From positions 143,292,741 to 143,356,740 of the forward strand of contig CM043945.1 in NCBI GenBank assembly GCA_014529385.2: a stretch of DNA of 64,000 nucleotides. Reading direction: 5' to 3'. The notes under the pieces are model-generated. The model was not told the origin of the DNA, ran no database searches, and saw nothing but the letters and a program-made list of their open reading frames with translations. Source of the DNA: Adiantum capillus-veneris. Its lineage: Eukaryota; Streptophyta; Polypodiopsida; Polypodiales; Pteridaceae. Positions 21,181 to 33,300 of the stretch are shown here, in pieces (positions within the stretch are counted from its first letter, which is position 1; each line of letters begins with the position of its first letter). Made by a program: the position numbers and the translations under genes.

Positions 21181-21757
21181 TCCTGTTTAATCAACTCTGG
21201 AACAATTGGACCCGACCCTTTCATTCTCTCGTCGAAGATCTGGCACGTTGTATCAATTTCTTCCGGTCCTGTTAAAAAGAGAAGGATATCACCTTCTGGC
21301 TTAGTTACTAGGTCATTTGGCAGCCCAAAGAGGACATCAGTGTGTAATGTTCTTTCTGGTGCTTCATCAAGCACGATAACATAATAAGCTGAAAGCTAGC
21401 TATCCACAAGCACTTCATACCATGTGTCATGTACTTGATTACTGTCTCAGACCCATGCAATCCTCACAGCTAATCGCTTAATCTGCAACCAAATTCTTCA
21501 GCAACCCTTTTGGCTACAGACATTGTGGCCACTCTTTTAGGTTGTTGTGTACCTTGCTTCTGCTAACATTATGTAAATCTGTGTCGTTTTCCCTGAACCA
21601 GTTTCTCCAATCTGGTTCTCATGGACTACGCTAACCAGCTCATTTGTCAGCTTGTAATTGGGAAGAGTTTGTCTTTGCTCCTGTAGTGATAGCTTTGACC
21701 GCTGGCCAAATGTGGGTGCCTTACCAAATGCATCCTTCTTCCGCTCTGAAATGTCAT
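21181..21757 (-). pseudogene. DEAH-box RNA helicase (PRP22/DHX8-type) fragment
   Basis: Reading down the minus strand gives, in order, DAFGKAPTFGQRSKLS, LQEQRQTLPNYKLTNEL, Walker A GETGSGKTTQ, LAEARYTTT, VAKRVAEEFGC-like sequence in a shifted frame, VIKYMT-like sequence, and motif II VIVLDEAPERT (DEAH changed to DEAP), then LHTDVLFGL. After that the sequence jumps to GDILLFLTGPEEIDTTCQIF from the second RecA domain and stops at VPELI. The family releases mRNA from the spliceosome. Motif III and the start of domain 2 are missing, so there is an internal deletion of roughly 100 codons plus small indels. No DEAH coding sequence continues on either side. It looks like a captured or retroposed piece of a host gene joined to PPR debris. 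Confidence 0.85.
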
Positions 21758-22251
21758 ATGAAGAGAGTCGTACACCACCAAGTTTTTGAGTGAGATGCTG
21801 CTCTCTTGTTTAGTGTCCACACTGCAGTTCGTTATTGTCAGGTGCGACGGAATTGAAATGGTGAAGATGTAGACTTTACATTCCACAAATCTTGTGCTAC
21901 TTAGCATCACGAATGATGGTTCCTTTTATTTCTTTGGAGGGGGCGCGGGGGGCGCGGGGGGCGGGTGGTGGTCTGGAAATGAAATGTAATATTAACGTAT
22001 TCAAAAGGCCAAAATGACCATAAGTTTACATGTGGTGAATCTAATACCTCCAAAATGACCAAAAGGTTACATGTGGTGAATCTAATACCTGGGTACAAAA
22101 AGTATAAAGAATTGAAAAGAAAATAGTGGGAGGGTGGGTGCATGGGTGGGTGGTGGGGGTGGGGTGAAAGCTGATACAAAGGGGACACAAAAGGAGGGGT
22201 GAGCTGATACAATGGAGTTCTCTTACAATAGGGGTATCATATATATATACG
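21758..22251. other. No gene; G/C-skewed repeats and a 41-bp tandem duplication
   Basis: Holds GGGGGCGCGG runs near 21940-21965, GGTGGGTG-type repeats near 22128-22165 and a tandem pair of about 41 bp (22010-22050 and 22051-22091, ending TGTGGTGAATCTAATACCT in both). Confidence 0.6.
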
Positions 22252-23574
22252 TCAATATCCAAAAGGACGGCTCCTATGTCGCGCCAGTATGGTATGGTCC
22301 TCTGTTTGCAGTCTGCGTCGATGTCGAGAGAGCCCCCTCATCCGTGGGCAACGGGACCTCCCTAACTCTATCGCCTGATCAAGCAGTATGCCTCTGGTGC
22401 CTTTGGAGCTACTTTGCTGTGGGGGTTGCCCGAACTCCTCTGTTTGTGACTGAAAGAAATCTGTAATCTGTCGCTGTCCGCGCTGGATCTCTATCATTGT
22501 GCCCCTATTCAAGAGGTCCTCTCTATGTCTGCAAATCTCCATTAAGTATAATCCGAGGCATCTTTGATCCTGGTATCTCATGACTCTAGAAAGTGGTTCA
22601 AAACCCTCTCTGAATAGATAGTGAGAGCAGCCTCGTATCTCACAGTATACTGGGCAGTGCCATATGTGATGTAGCTTTGTCTCAGGCTCAATCAAGCATG
22701 CCTGACAAATCCTGGACTCAGCGGGTACTCCTCTAAATCTGCCTGTTTCGATCTCTAGCTGATGTACGTGAGGATGTGCGTATCTGACTAATAGCACATC
22801 GTATTCCGTGGGATAGTGGAGTATCCATGTATCCTGATCTGATAAGAAAACCATCCTCCGTAAGCTAGAAAAAGCAATCTTCGTACCCAACTCATGTGTA
22901 GGCTGTATCCATGTCCTCTTCGTATCCAATTGAATCAAGTCCTATTTTGATGAGTTTGGTAATCTCTGCTCTAGTGAGAGAGATGGAGGGGGCATCCAGA
23001 GAGTACTGAAATGGGGGTAGCCAATCCATACTAAAGCCATGTAACTGAAACCAAGATGCCATCTTTGCATACCAACATGATCTAGCTCCCTCCAATGCCA
23101 ACTGTCACAAAGACTCTAGTGCTAATCGAGCATATCTGTCTCTAGGGAGAGCCCAGGTGCTATGCATGAATGAAACTGATCGAGTGAGTTCCTCCACTAT
23201 CAATGGAGGACCAACGAGCTCCGCCCTAACAATGTCATGTGGTACTGAGGCCTTGGCCCTAATCATCCGACAAATCATAGACACCAAGGGCCTATCCATA
23301 CATCTCCATCCATTAGTACTACTAGCTATGCTATGATGATCAACTGAGGGGCCCCATATCTCCACGCCGTACAGCATGGCCGAAGTGACCAGAGTGTCAA
23401 AGAGTCAAAGCTTTGTCCGAGGTTCGTGGAACTGAATCCCTGCAAAGATATCCTCTCAAGTCTCCCCAATGTTGCATATGCTTTGGTCAATCTCGTATTT
23501 GCTGCACGCCTTAGGGAAAATACTGGACCACTGAAAATAGCCCCAAGATAAGTATATGTATTTACATACTCCAT
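22252..23574 (-). pseudogene. LINE reverse-transcriptase C-terminal part, 5'-truncated
   Basis: Starting at the high-coordinate end, this reads VNTYTYLGAIFSG, ANTRLTKAYATLGRLER, MLYGVEIWGPSV, then a long C-terminal domain. Near the end is a Cys-rich segment with the order LEIETGRFRGVPAESRICQ, ACLIEP and HHIWHCPVY (CX2C-X-H-X-C), typical of the C-terminal finger of some plant LINE polymerases. At least two stops or frame changes (near 23103 and 22900). RT catalytic motifs lie further 5' and are absent, so the copy is 5'-truncated, as usual for LINEs. It differs from the L1-like element at 9365-15020. Confidence 0.7.
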
Positions 23575-23714
23575 ACATTATAACACATCGTGCAAAAATC
23601 GGCGCAGATACCGACGAGATAATGTTTCTTGTAAAAGTGAAATACGTTGGAATAAGCATCGTAATAAATGTCGGTATCGTAGCATCAATATATGTATCGG
23701 TAATAATCGTCAGA

Positions 23715-24120
23715 ATACATGCAGTTTTACGTGTCGGAAATTGCCTCTCATACCGACGCTCCTTTCGAGCACTATACCGACGCTTATACCAAATTCTGTT
23801 CCGACGACTAGACCTGCAAATTTTTTTTGGGCAGAGAGGGCTGCGAACTGATGCTGCATATACTTTAGCAACAAAAAACAGCCCTCTCTACAAAATTTTT
23901 TCGGTAATTACCGTCAAAATACACGTAGTTATCTACGCCTGTATACATGCAGTTTTACATGTTGGAAATTGCCTCTCATACCGACGCTTCTTTCGAGCCC
24001 TATACCGACGCTTATACCAAATTCTGTTCCGACGACTAGACCTGCAATTTTATTTTGGGCAGAGAGGGCCGCGAACTGATGCTGCATGTACTTTAGCAAC
24101 AAAAAACAGCCCTCTCTACC
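23715..24120. repeat. 228-bp tandem duplication with CCGACG motifs
   Basis: Two copies, starting at 23715 and 23943, each beginning ATACATGCAGTTTTAC and ending AACAAAAAACAGCCCTCTCT. They contain repeated TACCGACGCT and TTCCGACGAC. Short direct repeats of this type fit a subterminal region of a CACTA element, possibly the one whose TnpA-like gene follows, but no CACTA terminus was found here. Confidence 0.75.
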
Positions 24121-24234
24121 CAAAGGAAGAGTGCACAAGCAACCGCACTCCACCTACAAGTTGACGCTAAGGAGCGGGTGTATAGAGATTAGCAAAACTG
24201 TAAAAAGAACAAAACCACGAAATCAAAAGCTTAA

Positions 24235-24720
24235 TCATGACAAGTTCTCAAAAGCATAACCATAACGTTGACTCCCAAACCATAGGCACAACGGCATAAA
24301 GATTTTATAGCCATAACTAAAACATGATTCGAAAATTGCAAAATCATAAACATAACCCACTTCCCATACCATAACCATTACCATAACTTGCTTGTCATAC
24401 CATAACCATAACAACCATACCATCATTGCAAAACCATAACCATAACCATAATCTGATTGCCAAACCATAACCATTACATGATTGCCATACCATCCATTGA
24501 AAACCATAACCATAACTTGATTGCCAAATCCTAATCATACCATGATTTCCATACCATCATTGCAAAACCATAACCATAACTTGATTGCCAAACCATGATC
24601 AAAACCTATGTGCCATACCATAACCATAACCTCTGCGCCATACCATAATTGCGAAACAAATCATAATCACAAACAGAATGCAAAACTATAAACATAAGCA
24701 CTACAAAATTGTACATGGAA
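24235..24720. repeat. Degenerate (CCATAA)n array
   Basis: Numerous AACCATAACCATAAC blocks spaced by TTGATTGCCAAACC-like spacers. It is simple-sequence in nature and its function is unknown. Confidence 0.85.
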
Positions 24721-24839
24721 ACAATCACTGAGTAAGACTTTATCAAGAAGATGACAGCTACAAAAAAGAATGTACAAAGAAGACTGTATGAAGATGACTG
24801 AGTAAGGTTGTATCAAGAAGACCATCATGGTAATGTCTC

Positions 24840-25931
24840 CTAGTCGTCGACGTCCTCTCCCTCCTCCTGCAGCTGGGTCAAAAGGGCCACAAGTCCATGC
24901 TTGTACCCATACTTCTCCTCTCGGCGTGTCGGAAGACGCTTCACGGCGACTTCCTACAAAATTATGGTTTAATCATAAGAAAAATCTTCAGACTTCATAT
25001 ATATTTTCAACAATGCAAAGCATATGTATAATACTTACAAACTCATGTCAAAGTGTGTCGTAGCCTCCACTCCCAAGATGTGACGCTCAACAGACTCCAA
25101 ACGTGCTCTAGCTACATCTCTCTACTACTGAAATTAGTCTGAATTGTCTTGTGTCTTTTGTGCAATCCCCGCCCACTCCTCTGCGTCCAACCATACCGGC
25201 TTTAAACTGCCTGTATTGTACCTATCTCTCGCCTCTAACCGAAAGTGTGACATTGTGGCCTTCGCCACGTCCAAAATCCAGCCATTCGAGATTGGATCAT
25301 ACCCCTCTGACGGCATGTACTCTCTGTAAATGGCCTCGACGATGTAACTCTTTCTTTCATCGTCGAGATTATCCCAAACCTCCATCACAAAGTGACCAAA
25401 CTGAACTGTACAAAGCTGTGGAATCTTCTACCGCATGGCCTTTTCGACCCTATCTGCTACAACAGTCCCATCCATGCTCTTGTACACCTTGCTAGGATCA
25501 TGCTCGTGTGATCCCCAAGGTGTACGTGGTGTGCCAATCAGTGAACTATCTACTGAAGAGAGTGGGGGACGCTCTCTCGGTGGTGTGGACGCATCGATAG
25601 AACCACTACTATAGCAACCACCTCCTCCAGAACGATGCCTACCTCATCTCGAGGATGCACCATCCGTCAGTTTAGGGGACACCCTAGTCCTAGGCGTAGG
25701 GGACACACTCGACTAAGGTGTGGGGCCGGTCGATGTAAGGACCACACTAGTCCTAGGCGTAGGGTCGGTCATAGTAGGTCTAGAGGAACTTATTGTCCAA
25801 AGGTTCTGTGCCATCGCAATCTGCTCTGGTGTGAACTGTGTAAAAAAGAGACCCATCTGCTCTGGTGACATGCCGGCCAGAGTGACAGGAAAACTAAAAC
25901 TAGGAGAGTATGGCTCATCGTCATCGGCCAT
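24840..25931 (-). pseudogene. CACTA TnpA-like protein (plant transposase, Ptta/En/Spm type), decayed
   Basis: From ATG 25931: MADDDEPYSPSFSFPV, then MSPEQMGLFFTQFTPEQ. There is a stop near 25713 and others downstream. The conserved region is MEVWDNLDDERKSYIVEAIYR, which belongs to the DNA-binding accessory protein of En/Spm elements, followed by DAEEWAGIAQKTQDN. After an intron-like gap, an ending with REKYGYKHGLVALLTQL stops at 24840-24842. The accessory protein binds subterminal repeats. This copy has several nonsense codons. No matching Tnp2 gene is adjacent. Confidence 0.65.
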
Positions 25932-26369
25932 GGCTACAGATACACAAATAACACCCACAAAATACGTTAGTTTATAGAAAAAACCGCTTAATCAATACAA
26001 ATAACAAATAAACGAATCACCAACACAAATGAATAAATATAAAGTATATGGTAGACTAATAAAAAGAGTTTTACAAAAGGAGATTAGGACCACAGGGTCT
26101 TTATTGGTCAATGACTATATGTTAAGGTTTTTTAAGTCTGTGTGTGCTTTTGAAGTCTGATTGCGTTATTTCACTTCGTTTATCAATTTCTATTTGCGTT
26201 TTGAAGTACACAAGATGTTTCTAAAGTCCGTTTGCGTTTTTTTAACTATTTGGTGCTAGCTCTAACAATCTCACATTCTCTAGCCATGCCCGATCACCAC
26301 ACACCTCGGTCTAGAGGTACACGGGATTAGGACCACAGGGCCAATGACTATATATTAGTGTTTTTGAAG

Positions 26370-28150
26370 TCTTTGTGCGTTTTTGAAGTTCAATTGCGCT
26401 TTTGAAACATATAACCTAAACCTAACCTATAACATATAACCTATAACCTATAGCTTAATATAACCTAACCTATAACCAAATTAAACCTAACCTATACGAT
26501 CACTTATAACATAACCTAACCGAAGTTCGTTTGCATTTTTTGAAGTACACGAATCATTTTTGAATTCCGCTTGCGTTTTTTCTACTATTTGCCACTAGCT
26601 TTAACCTAACCTGTAATCTAACTTAACCTATAACCTAAACCTAACCTAACCTAGCTTAACATAGCCTATAATCTATAACCTAAACCTAACCTATAACCTA
26701 ACCGAAGTCGAAGTCCGTCTGTGTTTTTTGAAGTACTTGAATCATCTTCAAAGTCCGTTTCTATTTTTTCTACTATTAATTTGTCACTAGCTCTAACCTA
26801 ACCTATAATCTAACCTAACCTATAGCCTAAACCTAACCTAACCTAACATAGCCTAGAACCTATAACCTAACTTAACCAAAGTCCGTTTGCGTTTTTGAAG
26901 TACAAGAGTCATCTTTGAAGTCCGTTTGTGTTTTTTAATACTATTAATTTGTCGCTAGCTCTAACCTAACGTATAATCTAACCTAACATATAACCTAAAC
27001 CTAACCTATAATTTAAACCTAATCTAACATAACCTATAACTTAACCTAACCTATAATGTATAACCTAATCTATAATTTAAACATAACCTATAACCTAAAA
27101 CTAATCTATAATCTAACCTATAACCTGAAATAATCGAAGTCCGTTTGCGTTTTTTGAAGTACACGAGTCATCTTCGAAGTCCATTTGCATTTTTCTACTA
27201 TTAATTTGCCGCTAGCTCTAACCAAACCTATTATCTAACCTAACCTATAACCTAATCTAACATAACCTATAACATAACCTAACCTATAACTTAAACCTCA
27301 CCTAATCAAAGTCCGTTTGCGTTTTTGAAGTACAAGAGTCATTTTCGAAGTTCATTTGTGTTTTTTCTACTATTTGTTACTAACTATAACCTAACCTATA
27401 ATCGACACAATCTTGCATGGTGAAGGGTGTGTATTCTAATCCAACCATTGCTGTCAAGGTGTTATCTTAAATAGATCTTCCTTTGATGAAACCTTGTTGG
27501 CGAGGAGTGCTACCCTTATCCAGAGTGGGATAGAGTCTTAGGGCAATTGACTTGGCAATAATTTTGTAAGCTACTGACATCATGGTTATGGGCCGCCAAT
27601 GTTTCAGTTGGGAGCACAACCTAAAAATCAACATGTTGCCTAAACCTGACCTAGTCTATAACCTATAACCTAAATTTAACCTAGAACCTAACCTATAAGT
27701 TAATCTAACCTAACCTATAAGCTAACCTAACCTAATTAACCTATAACCTAACCTAACCTAGTCTATAACCTAACCTATAAGCGAACCTAACTTAACCTAA
27801 CCTATAACCTAAACCTAATCTAACTTAACTTAATCTAATGTATAACCTAACATATAACCTATAACTTAACATATACCCTATATCCTAACCTAACCTATAA
27901 CCTAAACTAAACGTAACCAAAACCTATAACCTAAACCTCATCAATCGCATGATGATGATGAGATGGTAGCGTAATTTTTCAAATTAAAATTACCCCAAAC
28001 CATAATTTCAAAGCAATTTTTTTTCCAAAGCATAATTTCTAAACAAAATTGCATAAAAATTTAAAGCATTGAAATCTAATGAATGAAATTTTATTTTGTC
28101 AATGTACAATATAATTTTAAATTAATTAAATATGCATTAAACTTTTGAGC
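26370..28150. repeat. CCTAA/CCTATAA-rich higher-order array (copy 1)
   Basis: Blocks of AACCTAACCTATAACC of irregular length alternate every 170-260 bp with a conserved cassette of the form GAAGTCCGTTTGCGTTTTT, AAGTACACGAGTCATC and TTTCTACTATTAATTTG. The whole array, including an embedded LINE fragment, is repeated at 37256-39215. The pentamer CCTAA recalls telomere-type repeats but is interrupted too often to be a telomere tract. Related cassette sequence extends left to about 26100. Confidence 0.85.
27398..27630 (-). pseudogene. LINE reverse-transcriptase fragment inside array
   Basis: The minus strand reads LKHWRPITMMSVAYKIIAKS, ALRLYPTLDKG and QQGFIKGRSI, matching RT motifs 1-2 of plant LINEs. 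It ends at a TAA and is embedded in the array. A near-identical fragment sits at the corresponding place in the second array. Confidence 0.75.
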
Positions 28151-28155
28151 ACTCA

Positions 28156-28420
28156 CACTACAAGAGGTTGTGTGCTCTTGTCACGCTGTTAGCGACGGAA
28201 ATACACTGGGTTTTTATAACCCCCGGCGTCGCTAAAACCGTCGCTAATAGCGTCGCTATATTCGTCGCTATATAGAGACGCTCATAGCGACGCTCATAGC
28301 GACGGTCATAGCGACAGTTATAGCGACGTTTGCACAGAAGTCTATAGCGACGCTCATAGCGACGCTACAGAGCCATAAATAGCGACGGTTATAGCGACGC
28401 CCGAGAGAATTTTTTTTTGG
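28156..28420. repeat. CACTA terminal and subterminal repeats
   Basis: The terminal CACTACAAGAG is followed by about 14 occurrences of AGCGACG or its complement CGTCGCTA within 240 bp, in both orientations. These are the expected binding sites of the TnpA-like protein. Confidence 0.85.
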
Positions 28421-28780
28421 TGACAAGGCATTGAATGCCCTGCCACCCATCAAGCATATTGTACTTGATTCACTTTTTAAAAAAAGTGCAAGGGTAGATA
28501 ATAGACCCAAAATAGTCATCCACAAGACGCATTGTTTGCAAAATTGACAAGCGTAAAATTGACAATTGTACACATCATAGGCAAAATGAATTGATTGGAA
28601 AATGTAATAATGACAATTGTACAACATCATAGGCATAAAGAATTGATTGGCAAAATGAACTGCGGTGACAAATGTAATAATATACATGGTTCAGAAAGAC
28701 GTATAAAATCCGTCTCATGATACATAAGCTATGAGAAACCCTAAACTAATGCTATCTAGCTACGGCTAAACTGACGTCGT
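28421..28780. other. Noncoding interval of CACTA element
   Basis: 360 bp between the subterminal repeats and the end of the TnpA-like gene. It has a short imperfect duplication (GACAATTGTACA with AATGAATTGATTGG, about 28560-28600 and 28610-28650). Confidence 0.6.
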
Positions 28781-30089
28781 CTAGTCAGACGTCTCATCGC
28801 GTCCAAGCGGCATATCTGTCAGATTCTGCAAAAAAAGACAATAAGACAGCTTTCAGTAAGTATAAACATATAACGACATTTATAAAACAATACAAAAAAT
28901 AGAAAAGAGTAAACCCTAATACTAACCATGCCGCCGCGAGAACTGAGAATGTCCATCAGGGCGTTTAAGCCCTTCCTGCCTGCGTACTCGCGCTCGTACG
29001 GTGTGGGATCACGTCCTGTCATCGACCACTGTCAAAACATACAAAGATTTCATTATGTTAGAATTAAAAAACTCATAAACCCTAAACTATCGAACATAAA
29101 GAGCAATGCGAAAACACTTACAAAATCGGCCTCAAATGATGCCCATCCACCGCTCCCCAAGTGGTGCGAGCTCCCTGCCTCTACTCGCGCTCTGGCTGCA
29201 TCCTTTTGTTGCTTCCACTTGTTGGGATTCTCGCGCGCTGCTTTTTTCGCATTCTTCCAATCTTCTTTGGCCAACCAATCTGGCCTGTTCCACCCATGCT
29301 TGATTGCTTTTTGCTTTTCAGAACGCTTGTGTTTGCAGTATTCGCGCATTCGAATCTTCATCAGGTCTTCATTGAAGCTCTGATCCCGTGTTGGAACGGG
29401 AAACTCATCATGAAGTATGCTGATGACTCTGTTTTTTAAATCACTTGGTACTTCACTCCATTTGTTTAGTATGTAGTGTCTAAACAGCTGAGAGCAAAGA
29501 CCACGCATGCGAGAGATCACCTTCTTGCCGTCATCATCCATGATGATGCCGCCGCTGAAGTCGACGGAGTAAGGCAAGCCCTCTGGCCGGTGACGCGTGA
29601 ACCTGGGTGTCCCGACAGGGGTCTCTAGCGGCGTGTCGATGGGGGTACGGACGTCAGGTGTCTCCACCGGCGTCTGGGCCCCGAAGCGAGGAGTGTCGAG
29701 TGGGGTGGCTCCTGGCGGAGTAGGTAGAGGTGTGTAGCTGCTAGGAACAGCCAGCCGCGCAAAACCTGGCGTAGATGGCGATGCTGTGGCTGTTGTGGGG
29801 GCGGGCAAAGAAGGGGATGGTAAAGAGCCTCGTCGAACACGAGGTGGTGTGGAGGCATCGGCGGCGGAATCCCCACAACAACTGCCACCGCCACCACTAG
29901 AGCGCCGTGTCTAGACGAGTGTGAAGCTCGTCTCGTCGACGCCAAAGCTTCGGAGCGCGCCGAATGCTCCGAAAGAGAGGGAGATGCGGATGGAGTAGGA
30001 ACGTGTGATGATGCGCCAGAGCGATGACGCTCCACGTACCACTATCTCTGCTGCGGTGACAAAGAAGAAAGAAACTCCTCATCATCCAT
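28781..30089 (-). pseudogene. CACTA TnpA-like accessory transposase gene
   Basis: Starts at ATG 30089 (MDDEEFLSSLSPQQR), then TAG at about 30042-30044 in frame. The following region is Pro/Thr/Ser-rich with repeated DTP/ETP/GTP triplets. The conserved domain is VISRMRGLCSQLFRHY, NKWSEVPSDLKNRVISI and RMREYCKHKRSEKQKA, then WNRPDWLAKEDWKNAKKAA. Exon 1 ends at a GTAAGT donor near 29120. A second exon encodes MTGRDPTPYEREYAGRKG, and a third ends MPLGRDETSD at TAG 28781-28783. Exon boundaries are my reading of GT/AG sites. The protein binds the element's subterminal repeats. The early TAG and a frame change near 29830 suggest decay. Confidence 0.7.
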
Positions 30090-30361
30090 ACCTGCATTAA
30101 ACACACGAATATTTAAACTTAATATTGAATGAATAGAGTAGACAATGACGCAAAGACCATTAAATACAATGACGTAATGACGCATATAAATACAATGACG
30201 CAATGAATTGAGTGATAGAAGAGGCAAGTCGAAAACTCAGAATTTTCAATCAAAAGATGTGAGCGCGAGTAGAAAAGAGCGTTATACACCATGGAAGGTA
30301 CTTAGAGAGCCAGAGCTTTTACAACACGGAGCAAAATTGTTCAAATACAATATTTGTGGCT

Positions 30362-33300
30362 TTAAGAGATCTCTCTCTCATCCTCGCATAACTCAGCATA
30401 ACTTCCTATATCTATATAGAGCTCTTCGTTTAAACACATATCCTCTGTTTCATTTTGTAGCTCCTCTGCATGCACCCCATATAGAGTAGTAGCATCTTGA
30501 TGCTGGTCTGGCACCACCGCAGCGGCTTCTGATTGAGCATCTTCTCTGATCTCCTCCATTGATGCCGTTGTGATTGGCACATGGTAGCCTTCATACGTCC
30601 TTGCACTACGAGGGGCTACCTCTATGACGTACCACCAGTTTGATGTAGACTTTGTAGGATGAAATATTACCTGCTAGAGCCACATAACTTACATGAGAGC
30701 TTTCAAGCACATAACTTGTAAAAGGGGGATGTTAACTATTTACATACTTACTTGTTCACAATGCTCGGGTAGTACGAAAGTGTCTCTTAGGCCAGTCCAT
30801 TTCTTAGTAGAATCCACCTCAAGAAAACCAGACTCTCCTCTACGCACAGTAGCGTTGCGACCCTCCATGATTATCTTGAACCATTGCACGTCGAACAAGT
30901 CAACAAAAAATCCTCTGTAATCGATCCTCAAAATCTCTTATAGCATGCCGAAGTAAGTGAGTTCTGCCACCACAGGATCTGCATCAGAGGAACGTCGTCG
31001 ACTAGACTGTTCAAATTTTGCCATGATTCCACAATCTTGAGTAAAACGCTTTTTGTCGATTCGTTCCACCCTAAAATGTCGACCTTTACACCATGCTGCT
31101 GTGTATAACTTATACTACAACGAACAAAGATTATGAGTGGCTGTTCAAACGTTTAGAAATAAAGTCACTAGCTAGTCGTACATTGCAAACTTACCTTGGT
31201 CGCGCAACCCCGAGAGTACTCCCACTCTTCCTCAGTCACTTCGTCACCGCATTGTTGTGCGCTTTTCAATTGGTTGTGCAACCATCTTAAGCTCATGAAT
31301 ATTGGTAGGCTCTCCAGAACCGTCGGATAGTGCATTGGTGGTCGTCTTCCCCGTCTCCACTTGATTCGTGCCCTTTGTCGCTCTTGCTTTGCATCCTCAT
31401 ATTGTGAAATCCACTTTTGCATCACTGGATTGTGAAGCATGCAAAATCGGTTGATTTTAGCCTCTAGATCTTCCGTCATCTTCTTCTCAACACCGAGATT
31501 GCACATGACAATCCCAGATATGCGCTCATCATCTATGGTTCGCCATAGCATGTCCCGGGCTTTATCAAATCCGTCTAGCCACTCTCCAATGTACACTAGG
31601 GACTCTGATACCAACCAACCTTCAACCATGCTACCCTCTGGACGTGCCTTTTGACACACATATCCCTTAAGCGTTTTCATGAAACGTTCTAAGAAGAACA
31701 TCCATCTGGAATGAACTGTGCCAGCTATTTCCACCTCATCAACTATGTGAACAAGAAGATGCACCTGAATGGTTAGCATGGTAGTAGGAAAATGTTTCTC
31801 AAACATGCACACAAGCTCCGCAGCATTTAGTTTGGCGAATGGTATGGAGTCTACGTTGATCTCCTTTTGTGAGATCCATTGGACCAGCTTTGCAAGTTTG
31901 TAGATTGTGTTACGGATGTCGGGAGACAAACATCCCTCAATGGCAACCGGTAAAATAAACTGTAAAGTATGTGCAGCAATGATATTAAAGTTCACATTTT
32001 ATGCAATGATATTAAAGTCCACTATGAACGTACCTGACACATTTTATGCCAATCGTGTGACTTCAAACCGTTAAGCTTTCCTTCTTTAGTAAAACACGTT
32101 CGGAGCGAGTGCATTACGCCAGTGGGGGTCCGCAAAGATCGAATGGTCTCTTTTACTTTGCGTTCTTGGGCTCCTTTGAAAATCCATGGTGCTTTAGGGA
32201 GTTTTATCGATCCATCAGACGCTGTTTGCGGCCAATATTGCTCCATACGATCCACATTTCTAAGGTTAACTCTGGCTCCCAAAGTATCTTTCTTGCCGGT
32301 CAGATGGTCCCATAGTAGATTACCCACATTCTTGAATATGTGCATTGGATCAAGCAAGTGATTGATCATGAGTCGGGGCCAGTATTGTAACTTGTACCAT
32401 AGAGATAGTCTCTTCATCCCTGGAGGCAATCCGTCATCGCACATCTCCTTCTGCTCTAACCATGCTTGTGCAGACATCCTTGGTGGCTCTCTTCCCAAAA
32501 AGCCGTCGCGTAACACATGATTCTCTGGAAGATACGCTTGATGACCTTCGTAGATTTGCTTCTTTAGTGAGGGCGCCGTACATGCATTCAGTCTAGGTCC
32601 ACATGTGACACATGCTCTGTATCCGCTTGTTTGAAGCCCTGCATGTATACACATGATAATAGATCAACTATGGAAAAAAACAAGATTTACAGTGTCTGAG
32701 TGAGGAGTGTCAATAGATCACCTGAGCATTCTGTTAGCCCGGGATAGTCATGCATGGTCCACATTAGAATGCCTCTGATCAAAGCATTCCGTCGTCCTGT
32801 GTGTCGGCTCATATCCACCACCTCTATGCCAATCCACAATTGTTGTAGCTCTTCCAATAGTGGACGAAGATACACATCCATATTCTCCACTTTATATCGC
32901 CCTGGCACAATCAAGCTTAGCCATAGGTGTCCCTTCTTCGTAGTCAACCACGGGGGAATGTTGTAGTTGACGATGACAACGGGCCATACACTGTAAGATG
33001 TTGATCTTTGACCAAATGGATTTACGCCATCCATAGCCAGGCCTAAGCGCAAATTTCGAGCCTCCCTGGCAAAATCCGACCATGTTCCATCTATATGTTT
33101 CCAGGCTGCGCAATCTGCAGGAATTCGTAGCACACCATCCGAAGATTTATTCTCCTCATGCCATGATGCTAGGGCGGACATGGACTTACATTCGAAGAAA
33201 TGCTTGATGCGAGGAAGCAGAGGAAAATGTCGCAAAACCTTTTGTGGAATTTTCATCCCGTGGAGATCTACTCGATATCTTTCGGAATCACATTTCGGAC

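Noticed and set aside
21153-21374. A functional RNA helicase gene
   Set aside because: Motif II reads DEAP, domain 2 is mostly missing and several frames are needed; it is a fragment.
24235-24513. A minus-strand frame rich in GYGYG residues
   Set aside because: Direct translation of the (CCATAA)n array.
24235-28000. CRISPR-like or telomere identification for the regular arrays
   Set aside because: Units are irregular, spacers are themselves repeats, the genome is a plant, and the motif is not the plant telomere CCCTAAA. Called degenerate satellite-like arrays instead.
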